A stretch of DNA of 47,808 bases from an uncultured SAR86 cluster bacterium (lineage in GTDB: Bacteria; Pseudomonadota; Gammaproteobacteria; Magnimaribacterales; D2472), in contig CACMVA010000006.1 in assembly GCA_902617045.1 (NCBI GenBank), positions 1 to 47,808 of the forward strand. The letters are read 5' to 3'. This document shows, one piece after another, positions 33,566 through 42,991 of this stretch (positions are counted from its first letter, which is position 1; each line of letters opens with the position of its first letter). The notes beneath the pieces were generated by a model. That model was not told where the DNA came from and searched no databases. It saw nothing but the letters and a program-made list of their open reading frames with translations. Both the position numbers and the translations under genes were made by a program.

Positions 33566-33793
33566 TTAAAATAATAAACCTAAAATATAAATTATTGTTA
33601 AGCCTGCATTTAATACGATGAGTGACTGCTCTCTCCATAGCCATCCGACATAAACCCATAAAGCATTAGCAGATATAAAAGCCCAGTGATGGTACTCTAA
33701 CTCAGGCACAAAGCTAGCTAATGCAGCTGCAATTATAAGAATGCTTGTAGCAAGCCAAGCTAAAAATTGATATGGCTTTTCGTTCTGCTCCAT
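33566..33793 (-). CDS. Small membrane protein behind phhB
   Basis: Started at the ATG at 33793 (MEQNEKPYQFLAWLATS), 10 bp after the phhB stop, giving 75 residues; a longer frame would run into phhB. Three hydrophobic stretches: FLAWLATSILIIAAALASFV, WAFISANALWVYVGWLW and LIVLNAGLTIIYILGLLF, so probably three transmembrane helices, with a tryptophan-rich middle part. I know no function. Similar short proteins are often near pterin or central-metabolism genes in marine bacteria, but that link is only an impression. Confidence 0.62.
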   Translation of the reverse strand: MEQNEKPYQFLAWLATSILIIAAALASFVPELEYHHWAFISANALWVYVGWLWREQSLIVLNAGLTIIYILGLLF

Positions 33794-33803
33794 TTTTCCA
33801 TGA

Positions 33804-34154
33804 TTATTGAATATTCTTAAATAATGCATCTGTTTTAGATGCACAAATAAAGTCATTCTTATGAAGACCTTTAATTTTATGTGACCACCATGAAACAGTC
33901 ACTTTTCCCCATTCAAGTATTATCTCTGGATGATGATCTTCTTTCTCGGCAAGGTCAGCTACCTTATTTAAAAAATTACGAGAATCATCATAATTCAAGA
34001 AAACAAAAGAGCATATAATTTTTTTAATGTCGTCTTCTTCAAAAACCCTCCAAGAGGGTATTTGAGATAATAATTCTTGAATTTCATTATCTTTTAAAAC
34101 AGGAGCATCTGCTTTGCATGCTTCACAGCTACTTGTCAATAGGTCTTTTAACAA
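33804..34154 (-). CDS. phhB: Pterin-4a-carbinolamine dehydratase
   Basis: A 116-residue protein. The motif EKEDHHPEIILEWGKVTVSWWSH contains the catalytic histidines (E-D-H-H-P-E) of this family, and LLSQIPSWRVFEEDDIKKII precedes it. The start is TTG; the N-terminal stretch LLTSSCEACKADAPVLKDNE with two cysteines is usual for bacterial PhhB, which supports the long form. The enzyme dehydrates 4a-hydroxytetrahydrobiopterin for phenylalanine hydroxylase, but no phhA is present here; in many bacteria it also serves in pterin or molybdopterin metabolism. It follows fumC by one base. Confidence 0.9.
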   Translation of the reverse strand: MLKDLLTSSCEACKADAPVLKDNEIQELLSQIPSWRVFEEDDIKKIICSFVFLNYDDSRNFLNKVADLAEKEDHHPEIILEWGKVTVSWWSHKIKGLHKNDFICASKTDALFKNIQ

Positions 34155-34155
34155 T

Positions 34156-35547
34156 TTATATTCCGCCCTTAGCCAGTTTTGATGGATCTAGCAACTTAGA
34201 AAGTTTTAATTTTGATATTTCAGTCTCTTCAGCTGCAACATCAATTATTGGCCTGTTTTCTTTGTAAGCCTTTTTAGCAATAAATGCAGCCTTCTCATAT
34301 CCAATTATTGGATTTAATGCAGTAACAAGAATTGGATTTTTTGATAGTGACACCTCTAGATTTTTGTTGTTAACTTTAAAACTACTTATTGCATTTTTTG
34401 ATAAAGCATTCATAGCACCTGATAAAAGGTTAATACTTTTAAGAAGGTTGTAAGCTATCACTGGCAGCATAACATTTAGTTGAAAATTACCAGATTGAGC
34501 AGCCACTGTAATCGTTACATCATTTCCAATTACATCAGCAGATGCCATAGCAACTGCTTCGGGTATTACGGGATTTACTTTGCCAGGCATAATACTGCTA
34601 CCTGGTTGAAGGGCTTTTAACTCAATTTCAGATAGTCCAGCTAGTGGGCCACTATTCATCCATCTAAGATCATTAGATATTTTCATTAGTATTACAGAAA
34701 GATTTTTAAGTTCACCAGATAGTTGGACTGAGCAGTCCTGAGCACTAAGTTCATGATAAAAATTTTCACTTTTAACACACTTAATTTTATTTCCTAAAAG
34801 TTTTGTCATCTCCTGAGCAAAATATCTTGAAAACTGTTTATGCGCATTAATTCCACTTCCAACAGCGGTCCCTCCTTGAGGTAATTCTAAAAGTTTTTTT
34901 TCAAGGGTTAACAACATTTGTTTTGAAGACTTGAGCTGACTTGACCACGCATATAATTCTTCAGCAAAATCAATTGGCATTGCATCCATTAGGTGAGTTC
35001 GACCAGTTTTAATTGTCCCTCGTAAAGATTTAGCTTTCTTTTCAATAACAACTATCAATTTATCTAATGCGGGATATAACTTTTTAGTTAAATCCATGTG
35101 TGCACTAATCTTTATAGCCGTAGGTATAACATCATTACTGCTCTGACACATATTTACGTCATCATTTGGTTTGATATCAATCTTGGCATATTTACTTGCT
35201 AAATTTGCAATAACTTCATTCGCATTCATGTTAGAGCTTGTGCCAGAGCCAGTTTGAAAGACATCGATTGGGAATTCTTGATGGTGCTTCTCTTGCCAAA
35301 CTTCTTTTGCTGCTTTAGAAATGGCTTTAGACTTTTTTGAAGATAATAATTTTAAGCGCAAATTTGTTTTTGCAGCTGCATCTTTTATTAAGCCCAATGA
35401 AGAAACAAATGATTTAGTAAATGGGAAATCCATCTTTATGCCGCTTATAGGGAAATTATTAACAGCTCTTTGAGTTTGTGCTCCCCAAAGGGCCTTAGAA
35501 GGAACTTTAATTTCACCTAAGCTATCTTTTTCTATTCTATATTTCAT
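34156..35547 (-). CDS. fumC: Fumarate hydratase class II
   Basis: TCA-cycle enzyme interconverting fumarate and malate. The 463 residues carry the superfamily signature GSSIMPGKVNPVIPEA, the N-terminal KVPSKALWGAQTQRAVNNFPISG, DVFQTGSGTSSNMNANEVIAN and the TGRTHLMDAMPIDF segment with the catalytic His. MALWG- and GRTHLMDA-type features separate it from aspartase and argininosuccinate lyase. The iron-free class II form is typical where oxidative stress or low iron is common. It is followed by phhB after one base, suggesting one transcript. Confidence 0.96.
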   Translation of the reverse strand: MKYRIEKDSLGEIKVPSKALWGAQTQRAVNNFPISGIKMDFPFTKSFVSSLGLIKDAAAKTNLRLKLLSSKKSKAISKAAKEVWQEKHHQEFPIDVFQTGSGTSSNMNANEVIANLASKYAKIDIKPNDDVNMCQSSNDVIPTAIKISAHMDLTKKLYPALDKLIVVIEKKAKSLRGTIKTGRTHLMDAMPIDFAEELYAWSSQLKSSKQMLLTLEKKLLELPQGGTAVGSGINAHKQFSRYFAQEMTKLLGNKIKCVKSENFYHELSAQDCSVQLSGELKNLSVILMKISNDLRWMNSGPLAGLSEIELKALQPGSSIMPGKVNPVIPEAVAMASADVIGNDVTITVAAQSGNFQLNVMLPVIAYNLLKSINLLSGAMNALSKNAISSFKVNNKNLEVSLSKNPILVTALNPIIGYEKAAFIAKKAYKENRPIIDVAAEETEISKLKLSKLLDPSKLAKGGI

Positions 35548-35606
35548 ATTTGTTTCTATATTTGATAAGCTATTTTAACATTAAAGAGCTATGGAGAATA
35601 AAAACT

Positions 35607-36416
35607 ATGTCAAATGTTACACCTATTAAAATAGATACTACTGATGGAAGGTTGCCTCTTAAAGAAAAGGGCTTGGTTTTTCAAGAGTTTTCTAATCCTG
35701 CTGAAGAAAGACGTAACCAACTTGAAAAACTTGCTGCAGGATTCAGGTTATTTGATTATTTTGGTTTCAATGAGGGTGTTGCAGGACACATAACTTATAG
35801 AGATCCTGAATTTAAAGATCATTTTTGGGTAAATCCACTTGGTGTTCATTTTTCTCAAATATCTGTATCAGATCTTTTACTGGTAAATCATGATGGTAAG
35901 GTGGTTCAGGGTGATAAAGATGTTAATGTTGCTGCATTTGCGATTCATTCAAGGCTTCATAAAGCAAGACCTGATGTTAATGCTGCTGCTCATTCTCACT
36001 CAATATATGGAAGAACCTTTTCAACTTTAGGTAAATTACTTGATCCAATATCTCAAGATGCCTGTGCATTTTATGAAAATCAAGGTATTTATAAAGATTT
36101 CTCAGGTGTTGTTGAGGAGGTGGATGAAGGAGATGAAATAGCCAAAGCTTTGGGAGATAAAAAAGTAGCTATATTACAAAATCATGGTATTTTGACTACA
36201 GGACCATCAGTTGACATTGCGCTTTGGTTTTATATGTCTATGGAAAGATGTTGCCAAGCACAGTTAATGGCTGAAGCTGCAGGCAAACCAATTTCAGTAT
36301 CACATGAGACTGCAGTCAAAACTAGAGAGTTCATAGCTAACGATATAGCTGCTTGGGCAAGTTATCAGCCTGCATTTGATAAAATAGTTAAAATGCAACC
36401 TGATTTATTAGACTAA
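35607..36416 (+). CDS. Class II aldolase/adducin family protein
   Basis: A 269-residue protein started at the ATG at 35607 (MSNVTPIKIDTTDG), preceded by GGAG eleven bases upstream; an upstream TTG frame would overlap the fumC promoter. Aldolase II features are FNEGVAGHITYRDPE, VNPLGVHFSQISVSDLLLVNHDGKVV, and AAAHSHSIYGRTF (two of the metal-ligand histidines), with ILQNHGILTTG giving the third. This family includes fuculose-phosphate aldolase and adducin-like proteins; here the substrate is unknown and the enzyme could act on a hydroxy-acid or sugar. It is divergent from fumC and ends 1 bp from the aldehyde dehydrogenase stop, which runs the other way. Confidence 0.85.
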   Translation: MSNVTPIKIDTTDGRLPLKEKGLVFQEFSNPAEERRNQLEKLAAGFRLFDYFGFNEGVAGHITYRDPEFKDHFWVNPLGVHFSQISVSDLLLVNHDGKVVQGDKDVNVAAFAIHSRLHKARPDVNAAAHSHSIYGRTFSTLGKLLDPISQDACAFYENQGIYKDFSGVVEEVDEGDEIAKALGDKKVAILQNHGILTTGPSVDIALWFYMSMERCCQAQLMAEAAGKPISVSHETAVKTREFIANDIAAWASYQPAFDKIVKMQPDLLD

Positions 36417-36417
36417 C

Positions 36418-37836
36418 CTATGGCGCAATAATTGCTTTAGTTTCTAAGCATTCTTCAAGACCATGAAGACCATGCTCTCTTCCGTTTCCTGAGGCTTTGT
36501 AGCCTCCAAAAGGAGCACCAGTTCCTCTTGCTCCTCCATTAATTATTACTTGTCCAGCTCTTATTTTTCGAGCAACTTCTCTAGCGTGATCGGGATCACC
36601 TTGAACATATCCTGCTAGACCATATTCAGTATCATTAGCAATATTGATAGCCTCTTCCTCACTGTTATATTTAATCATTACAAGAACTGGGCCAAATATC
36701 TCTTCTTTGGCAATTGTCATATCGTTTGTTACATTTGCAAAAACTGTTGGTCTTACATAATAACCTTTATCACATCCATCTGGCTTTTCAACACCACCCG
36801 CAACTAACGTTGCGCCCTCTTCAATACCTATTTCTATTAATTTTAAAATTTTCTCGTATTGAACTTTGTTTGCAATTGGTCCTAGTCTAAATTCACCATT
36901 TGGATCTCCAACAGTAGTTTTGTTTGCAGTTGCAACGGCAATTTCTACAGCTTTATCATAATTCTTTGAAGAAATAAGCATTTTTGTTGGAGCATTACAT
37001 GATTGTCCCGAATTTAAAAAACAATGTCCTGCACCACCCTTAACAGATTTTTCTAGGTCGGCTACATCATCAAGAATTATGTTTGAAGATTTACCACCAA
37101 GTTCTTGATGAACACGTTTAACCGAACTTGCAGATGCTTGCGCTACAGCAATTCCAGCTCTGGTTGAACCAGTAAATGACATCATAGCTACATCTGGGTG
37201 CTCTGATAACGCTGCTCCAACAGTAGGTCCATATCCATTGACTACGTTAAATACTCCATTAGGGACGCCCGCTTTATCAAATACTTCTGCAAGAAGCATT
37301 GCACAATATGGAGATATTTCACTAGGTTTTAGGATCATAGTACAACCTGCCGCCAATGCAGCAGAAACTTTTGTTGTGATTTGATTCATTGGCCAATTCC
37401 ATGGAGTTATCATTCCAATTACTCCAATAGGTTCTTTGATTAATGTATAGTCTCCTTCTGGTCTTTCGAATTCATAACTCTCTAATGCATCCAAAGTCTC
37501 ATGAATATTTTTAATGCCTGTCTTAGCTTGCGCAGCTTCTGATAGCCAAATTGGCGATCCCATTTCTTTAGTAATGGTTTGAACAAAATCATCATATCTA
37601 GCTTCATATTCTGTAATTACATTTTTGAGTAATTCTATTCTTTGAGCTTTTGTTGTTTGTTGAAAAGAAGAAAAAGCATCCAATGCAGCGCTAACGGCTT
37701 TATCAATATCCTCTTTAGTGCCAGCAGTAACTTGTCCTATTATTTCCTCATTTGCCGGATTTATAACGTCAATTGTTTCGTTTGATTCTGACTTTACCCA
37801 CTCACCATTTATGTAAAAGTTTAAATCATTACTCAT
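36418..37836 (-). CDS. NAD(P)-dependent aldehyde dehydrogenase
   Basis: A 472-residue ALDH. VIGMITPWNWPMNQITTKVSAALAAGCTMILKPSE binds the cofactor; VHQELGGKSSNIILDDV holds the catalytic Glu region and FLNSGQSCNAPTKMLI the catalytic Cys; the C-terminus has EEIFGPVLVMIKYNSEEEAI and INGGARGTGAPFGGYKASGNGREHG. The layout matches the broad class of betaine, 3-succinoylsemialdehyde-pyridine or vanillin-type dehydrogenases; the substrate is not determined. It neighbours formate-THF ligase upstream and a class II aldolase-like gene downstream, suggesting a link to carbonyl or one-carbon metabolism. Confidence 0.9.
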   Translation of the reverse strand: MSNDLNFYINGEWVKSESNETIDVINPANEEIIGQVTAGTKEDIDKAVSAALDAFSSFQQTTKAQRIELLKNVITEYEARYDDFVQTITKEMGSPIWLSEAAQAKTGIKNIHETLDALESYEFERPEGDYTLIKEPIGVIGMITPWNWPMNQITTKVSAALAAGCTMILKPSEISPYCAMLLAEVFDKAGVPNGVFNVVNGYGPTVGAALSEHPDVAMMSFTGSTRAGIAVAQASASSVKRVHQELGGKSSNIILDDVADLEKSVKGGAGHCFLNSGQSCNAPTKMLISSKNYDKAVEIAVATANKTTVGDPNGEFRLGPIANKVQYEKILKLIEIGIEEGATLVAGGVEKPDGCDKGYYVRPTVFANVTNDMTIAKEEIFGPVLVMIKYNSEEEAINIANDTEYGLAGYVQGDPDHAREVARKIRAGQVIINGGARGTGAPFGGYKASGNGREHGLHGLEECLETKAIIAP

Positions 37837-37901
37837 AATTAATTCTCCAAGAAATATCTAACTTAAATTATAACTAAATACTGCTTAATGAACTATTTCT
37901 A

Positions 37902-39581
37902 TCAAAATAGTCCTGCTATTTCATTTTTTTCGTCAAGCCCAATAGCTTCTGCGGCTGGAACTCTAGGAAGGCCAGGCATCGTCATAATTTCACCACATAC
38001 TACAACTACAAATTCTGCACCAGCTGATAGCCTTACTTCTCTTATTGGAACTTCATGGCCAGTTGGAGCTCCCATTAGCAATGGATCGGTAGAAAAACTG
38101 TATTGTGTTTTTGCCATACAAACAGGATAAGAGCCAAAGCCATCATCTTCCAACTTCTTAAACTGATTTCTAACTCTTTTGTCAGCGATAATGTCTTGAG
38201 CTCCATAAATATTTTGAGCGATATATTTAGTCTTATCCCATAGGGACATAGCATCCTCATACAGAGTTTTAAACTCAGACATATCCGAGTCAGCTACTTT
38301 AGCAACTTCTTCAGCAAGTTCTGATGCTCCTTGGCCACCTTTTTCCCAATGTGAAGAAATTTTGCATTGAACACCAAGATTCTTGCAAAAATTTGTTATT
38401 GCATTATGTTCTTTTTTGGTATCAGAAACATAATCATTAATAGCGACAACAACTGGAACTCCAAATTTATTTATATTTTCAACGTGTTTTTCAAGATTTT
38501 TACAACCTAATGTAACAGCATCGACATTTTCTGTTACTAAATCTTCTTTCTTCACACCACCATGCATTTTAAGTGCTTTTGTAGTCGCAACTAGAACAAC
38601 CGCATCAGGTTTAAGGCCTGATTTTCTACATTTAATATCAAAAAATTTTTCTGCGCCTAAGTCTGCACCAAATCCAGCTTCAGTGACCACATAATCTGCA
38701 AGTTTTAATGCAGTTTTTGTGGAAACAACTGAATTACAGCCATGAGCTATGTTTGCAAATGGACCCCCATGCATAAAAGCAGGATTATTTTCTAAAGTTT
38801 GCACTAAATTTGGTTGAAAAGCGTCTTTAAGCAACGCTGTGATAGCACCATCTGCTTTAAGTTGACTAGCTCTAACTGGTTCATTTGATTTTGTGTAGCC
38901 TATAACAATATTACCAATTCTCTTTTGAAGATCTTGAATATCAGAGGCCAAGCAAAAAACTGCCATAATTTCTGAAGCTACTGTAATATCAAATCCACTT
39001 TGTCGTGGTATGCCATTCCCTGTACCACCAAGACCACATGTAATATCTCGTAATGACCTATCATTCATATCAACAACACGTTTCCAGGTTATTCTTCTAG
39101 GGTCAATATTTAATTCATTATCCCAATGTATATGGTTATCTATCAATGCAGATAGAAGGTTATGAGCTGCCCCTATTGCATGAAAATCACCTGTAAAGTG
39201 AAGGTTGATATCAGTCATAGGAATAACTTGAGCATATCCACCCCCGGCTGCACCTCCTTTCATGCCAAAACATGGCCCTAAGCTTGGTTCCCTCAAGCAA
39301 ATCATTGCTTTTTTACCGATGTGACATAATCCATCAACTAGTCCAACACTTGTAGTAGTTTTTCCTTCTCCTGCTGGTGTAGGAGATATTGCTGTTACCA
39401 AAATTAACTTTCCGTTCTCATTTTTTGAAACCGAATCTATAAAATCAGAATTTAATTTAGCTTTATCTTCACCAAACTTAATTAAATTTTTTTGATTTAT
39501 ACCTAGTGCTGAAGCTATATCTTCAATTGGTTTTTTATGAGCAGCATTAGCTATCTCTAAGTCACTTGGATAGGCAGTCAT
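37902..39581 (-). CDS. fhs: Formate-tetrahydrofolate ligase
   Basis: ATP-dependent enzyme that makes 10-formyl-THF from formate. The 559 residues match the family. [26 protein letters not shown] is the P-loop-like ATP site (residues about 58-83), [39 protein letters not shown] is the diagnostic segment, and the C-terminal [28 protein letters not shown]-like part closes the protein. With the DmdA-like demethylase at 3769, which would yield 5-methyl-THF, it suggests active folate one-carbon metabolism, although the two loci are 33 kb apart. Confidence 0.96.
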   Translation of the reverse strand: MTAYPSDLEIANAAHKKPIEDIASALGINQKNLIKFGEDKAKLNSDFIDSVSKNENGKLILVTAISPTPAGEGKTTTSVGLVDGLCHIGKKAMICLREPSLGPCFGMKGGAAGGGYAQVIPMTDINLHFTGDFHAIGAAHNLLSALIDNHIHWDNELNIDPRRITWKRVVDMNDRSLRDITCGLGGTGNGIPRQSGFDITVASEIMAVFCLASDIQDLQKRIGNIVIGYTKSNEPVRASQLKADGAITALLKDAFQPNLVQTLENNPAFMHGGPFANIAHGCNSVVSTKTALKLADYVVTEAGFGADLGAEKFFDIKCRKSGLKPDAVVLVATTKALKMHGGVKKEDLVTENVDAVTLGCKNLEKHVENINKFGVPVVVAINDYVSDTKKEHNAITNFCKNLGVQCKISSHWEKGGQGASELAEEVAKVADSDMSEFKTLYEDAMSLWDKTKYIAQNIYGAQDIIADKRVRNQFKKLEDDGFGSYPVCMAKTQYSFSTDPLLMGAPTGHEVPIREVRLSAGAEFVVVVCGEIMTMPGLPRVPAAEAIGLDEKNEIAGLF

Positions 39582-39651
39582 AATTCCTCCATTAACCCTA
39601 AAATTAACAATCAGTATACATAAGAGATTTTGTGATAACTACAAAATTTTT

Positions 39652-41067
39652 TTAATTTTTTGCTGCACTAAATGCATCAATCGCCCTTAATCTTGATTCC
39701 TTTAGGTCTAATATTTTTTTAGGGTAATTTAGTTGATCTCTAATCTTTTCAGATGGGTCATGAATTTCTTTTTTATCTAGATCTTTTAACTCTTTTATAT
39801 GTTTTTTAATGAATAACCCATCTGCATCAAAATTTTTTGATTGAGTTATTGGATTAAAAATTCTAAAGTAAGGTGCTGCATCTGTACCAGTAGAGCTACT
39901 CCATTGCCAACCACCATTATTTGAAGAAAAATCTCCATCTAGAAGATTTTCCATAAAGAAGGTCTCTCCCAATCGCCAATCATGTAACATATTTTTTGTA
40001 AAAAACATTGCAACTACCATTCTTAATCTATTATGCATCCATCCTTCAGTAGTAAGTTGTCTCATGGCAGAATCTATTATTGGAAATCCAGTTCTACCGG
40101 TCTTCCATGCCTCAAATTCATTTTTATCAAACCTCCATTTAATATTTTTTGTATAGTCTTGAAATGGCATTCCTTTACTAACCTTTGGGAAACTATGCAT
40201 GATATTTTTATAAAATTCTCTCCAAATAATTTCATCTATCCACTTTACTACCCCGCTTTCTCCCGAGTCTAGTTCAAAATTATTTTTCTTAAGAGCCTCC
40301 AATATGCATCTTTTTGATGAAATTATCCCAGATGCTAAATAAGGTGATATTCTGCTTGTTCCTTCGATAATTGGATCATTTCTATCTTTAGAATATCTAA
40401 AAACTTTGTGATCTAAATAATCATGTAAAATTGACATTGCATTTTCTTCTCCAACACCCCATAAAGACATATCGACCAAATGAGTTTTTTTAAAATCATA
40501 ATTAAATTCATTAACATTTGAACTAATCCCAGTGTTATTTTTAGCAGTATAGTTAAACTCTATGTCTAATAAGTCTAAGTTGAAGTTCTCAATCCACCTT
40601 CTTTTAAATGGAGTAAAGACTGAATAAGGTTTGTCTTCTTTTGTCCTAATCGTTCCTGGAGAATAAACAACCTGATCATCAAAAGTTTCATACTCTATAC
40701 CATTGTCGCTTAGAGTTTTTTTAACTTCTTCATCACGTTTGCTCTCATCAGTACCAAACATGTTATTCCAATAAACTTTTGATATTGATTTTTCATTAAC
40801 GAAATCTAATATTTTAGATGGATTATCTCTAAAACCCTCTGAATCAATGATGGTAAGAGGAATATTAATCTTTTCTAGGGAACTAGATAAATTTTTTAAG
40901 TTACTAATAACAAATTCGATCTTACAGTTGGCTTCGTTATGAAATTTGATTTGTTCTTTTGAGAAAATATAAATGCAGTAAATCTCATCAGAAGTAATGC
41001 ATGCATTTCTTAAAGCTGGATTATCATCCATACGTAGATCACTTCTCAGCCAAACTAAACTTTTCAT
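39652..41067 (-). CDS. phrB: Deoxyribodipyrimidine photolyase
   Basis: Light-driven repair of cyclobutane pyrimidine dimers. The 471 residues match class I CPD photolyase. N-terminal SLVWLRSDLRMDDNPALRNAC binds the antenna cofactor domain. The FAD domain shows FRYSKDRNDPIIEGTSRISPYLASGIIS, WMHNRLRMVVAMFFTKNMLHDWRLGETFFMENLLDGDFSSNNGGWQWSSSTGTDAAPYFRIFNP (described as two contiguous blocks at about residues 340-400) with the electron-transfer tryptophans. It is followed 4 bp downstream by the inositol-phosphatase family gene. Such a gene is expected in surface-ocean bacteria. Confidence 0.94.
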   Translation of the reverse strand: MKSLVWLRSDLRMDDNPALRNACITSDEIYCIYIFSKEQIKFHNEANCKIEFVISNLKNLSSSLEKINIPLTIIDSEGFRDNPSKILDFVNEKSISKVYWNNMFGTDESKRDEEVKKTLSDNGIEYETFDDQVVYSPGTIRTKEDKPYSVFTPFKRRWIENFNLDLLDIEFNYTAKNNTGISSNVNEFNYDFKKTHLVDMSLWGVGEENAMSILHDYLDHKVFRYSKDRNDPIIEGTSRISPYLASGIISSKRCILEALKKNNFELDSGESGVVKWIDEIIWREFYKNIMHSFPKVSKGMPFQDYTKNIKWRFDKNEFEAWKTGRTGFPIIDSAMRQLTTEGWMHNRLRMVVAMFFTKNMLHDWRLGETFFMENLLDGDFSSNNGGWQWSSSTGTDAAPYFRIFNPITQSKNFDADGLFIKKHIKELKDLDKKEIHDPSEKIRDQLNYPKKILDLKESRLRAIDAFSAAKN

Positions 41068-41071
41068 ATGT

Positions 41072-41821
41072 TTAAATATTAGAATTTGAAAAAACTACAT
41101 CAACTTGAAAATTTTCTCTTTGGTTAAAGATTTCTGCACTTCCTCCAGATGATTCAACTATAGCAGCTCCAGCAATAACATCCCACAAATAGATGCCTTT
41201 TTCCTGATATTGTTCTACTTTACCAGACGCAACGTAACATGCAGCCATAGCTGCAGAACCCATCATTCTTATTTTCTGCCATTTTTGCATATCATCAATC
41301 ATATTATTTAATGTTTGTTCTGAATAATCTGAATCATGTGGTAAGCCAGTTATTAATATGCCATCCTCTTTATTAGTTATATTAGACACCTTGATAGTCT
41401 GATCGTTCATGGCTGATTTTTTATTGTGAGTATCGCCAACATACATATCATCATTATTAAAATCATATATAACACCAAGTATTGGCTTCATATCCTTTAC
41501 TAAGCCAATAGAAATACAACATATAGGAATATTTCTATTGTAGTTAGCTGTGCCATCTAAAGGATCAATAACCCAAAAAGTATCACCCAAGTCATCATTA
41601 GATTTTCCACTTTCCTCAGCTAAAATTGGAAAAGATGATTCCTCTGTGATAATAGTTTTTATTAAATCTTCAGATTCTATATCAGCCTTTAATTTTGTAT
41701 CCTTGGAATTAGAATTAAGTCTAAAATTAAATTCAGACTTATTTTTTATTAATAGAGTGCCAGATTTCTTTGCTGCTTTTTTTGCTAAACTTATTTCATT
41801 GGTTAAATTTTGAAATTCCAT
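41072..41821 (-). CDS. Inositol monophosphatase / CysQ-family phosphatase
   Basis: A 249-residue Mg-dependent phosphatase. FPILAEESGKS (motif with the catalytic Glu), FWVIDPLDGTANYNRNIPICCISIGLV (W-x-I-D-P-x-D-G-T, metal-binding) and LWDVIAGAAIVESSGG (W-D-x-x-A-G) are the three family motifs. It could be an inositol-1-phosphatase, a 3'-phosphoadenosine-5'-phosphate phosphatase (CysQ) or a fructose-bisphosphatase-like enzyme; sequence alone does not decide. It lies between phrB and the sorbosone-dehydrogenase-like gene with 0-4 bp gaps, indicating an operon. Confidence 0.88.
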   Translation of the reverse strand: MEFQNLTNEISLAKKAAKKSGTLLIKNKSEFNFRLNSNSKDTKLKADIESEDLIKTIITEESSFPILAEESGKSNDDLGDTFWVIDPLDGTANYNRNIPICCISIGLVKDMKPILGVIYDFNNDDMYVGDTHNKKSAMNDQTIKVSNITNKEDGILITGLPHDSDYSEQTLNNMIDDMQKWQKIRMMGSAAMAACYVASGKVEQYQEKGIYLWDVIAGAAIVESSGGSAEIFNQRENFQVDVVFSNSNI

Positions 41822-42970
41822 CTAACCTTTGTAGGTGACTCTGTAGATTACATTGTATTTATCATCTGATAGCAACATAGAGCCATCATTCATTATGTAT
41901 GGCGACACTGGTCTTCCCCATGCAGATTCGTTTGATAACCATCCTGTTATAAAATCTTCTTGATAAAGATAATTGCCATCATCATCAAGTTTTACAAAAA
42001 CAACAGTATATCCAGATTTTTTTGTTCTATTCCATGATCCATGAAGTGCAATAAAAACACTATTTTTATATTTTTTTGGGAATATATCATTATCGTAAAA
42101 TGCAATTCCAAGGGGAGCTACATGTGGTCCAAGTTCAGCTATTGGATCAATAAACTCTTTATTTACAGTTGGTATCATGCTTCCAAACTCTGGGTCGATC
42201 ACATTCTTTGCATGTTTAAATGGATATCCAAAGAAACTACCTTCCTTATCAACTACATTTAGCTCACATGAAGGACTATTATCTCCTAACCAGTCTCTAC
42301 CATTGTCAGAGAAATACATTTTCTTTGTTACAGGATGCCAATCAAATCCTACGCTATTTCTAACTCCGTCAGCAACAGTTATTAGCTCTCCATCTTCATA
42401 CTTATGAATTGCTGCAAACCTATTATCTTTTGTTTGCGGTTCTAAACAAATATTACATGGCACACCAACCGGAATGTAAAGATTCCCATCTGGACCAAAA
42501 TCAATATATTTAAAACCATGCCAAGTTTCAGATGGTAAATCATTCATAAAAATTGTTTTTGTTGGCAATGTTTGTGAACCTTTATTTAACCAATCATCAA
42601 TATTTTTGACTACCCAAATCGTATCAATCTCAGCAAAGTATAGATCTCCTTGATGAAAGCTTACGCCTGTTGGATTCTGAAGCCCATCGGCAATCAATAT
42701 CTTTTTTTCAGCATATCCATCAAGATCGCTATCATATAAAGCAAAAATTTTATCTCCCTTTTTTGAGCCTACAATCACATAACCATTTTCAGTCTCTGTT
42801 ATCTGTCTTGGTGAATTCAATTCGTCAGCAAAAATACTTATTTCAAAACCAGTTGGAATATTTAGATTATCAAGGAATGAGTTTGCATGACTATAAAATG
42901 AGAAAAAATGTATAAAACTGAGTATAAGCAGATGTTTAATTTTCTGATTGTATTTTTTTAAATTAAGCAT
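41822..42970 (-). CDS. Secreted sorbosone dehydrogenase-like beta-propeller protein
   Basis: A 382-residue protein with an N-terminal signal peptide (IKHLLILSFIHFFSFYSHANS, cleavage near residue 31). The rest is a six-bladed beta-propeller of the PQQ-dependent sugar dehydrogenase / L-sorbosone dehydrogenase type: FEISIFADELNSPRQITETENG at the start, HGFKYIDFGPDGNLYIPVGVPCNIC, GVRNSVGFDWHPVTKKMYFSDNGRDWLGD and FIALHGSWNRTKKSGYTVVFV. Many members do not bind PQQ, and here the ligands cannot be confirmed. It is translated right after the phosphatase gene without a gap (order 42970 to 41822, then 41821), so probably expressed with it and phrB. The substrate would be a sugar or aldose in the periplasm. 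Confidence 0.86.
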   Translation of the reverse strand: MLNLKKYNQKIKHLLILSFIHFFSFYSHANSFLDNLNIPTGFEISIFADELNSPRQITETENGYVIVGSKKGDKIFALYDSDLDGYAEKKILIADGLQNPTGVSFHQGDLYFAEIDTIWVVKNIDDWLNKGSQTLPTKTIFMNDLPSETWHGFKYIDFGPDGNLYIPVGVPCNICLEPQTKDNRFAAIHKYEDGELITVADGVRNSVGFDWHPVTKKMYFSDNGRDWLGDNSPSCELNVVDKEGSFFGYPFKHAKNVIDPEFGSMIPTVNKEFIDPIAELGPHVAPLGIAFYDNDIFPKKYKNSVFIALHGSWNRTKKSGYTVVFVKLDDDGNYLYQEDFITGWLSNESAWGRPVSPYIMNDGSMLLSDDKYNVIYRVTYKG

Positions 42971-42991
42971 AATAGTTATAAAATATAAGAA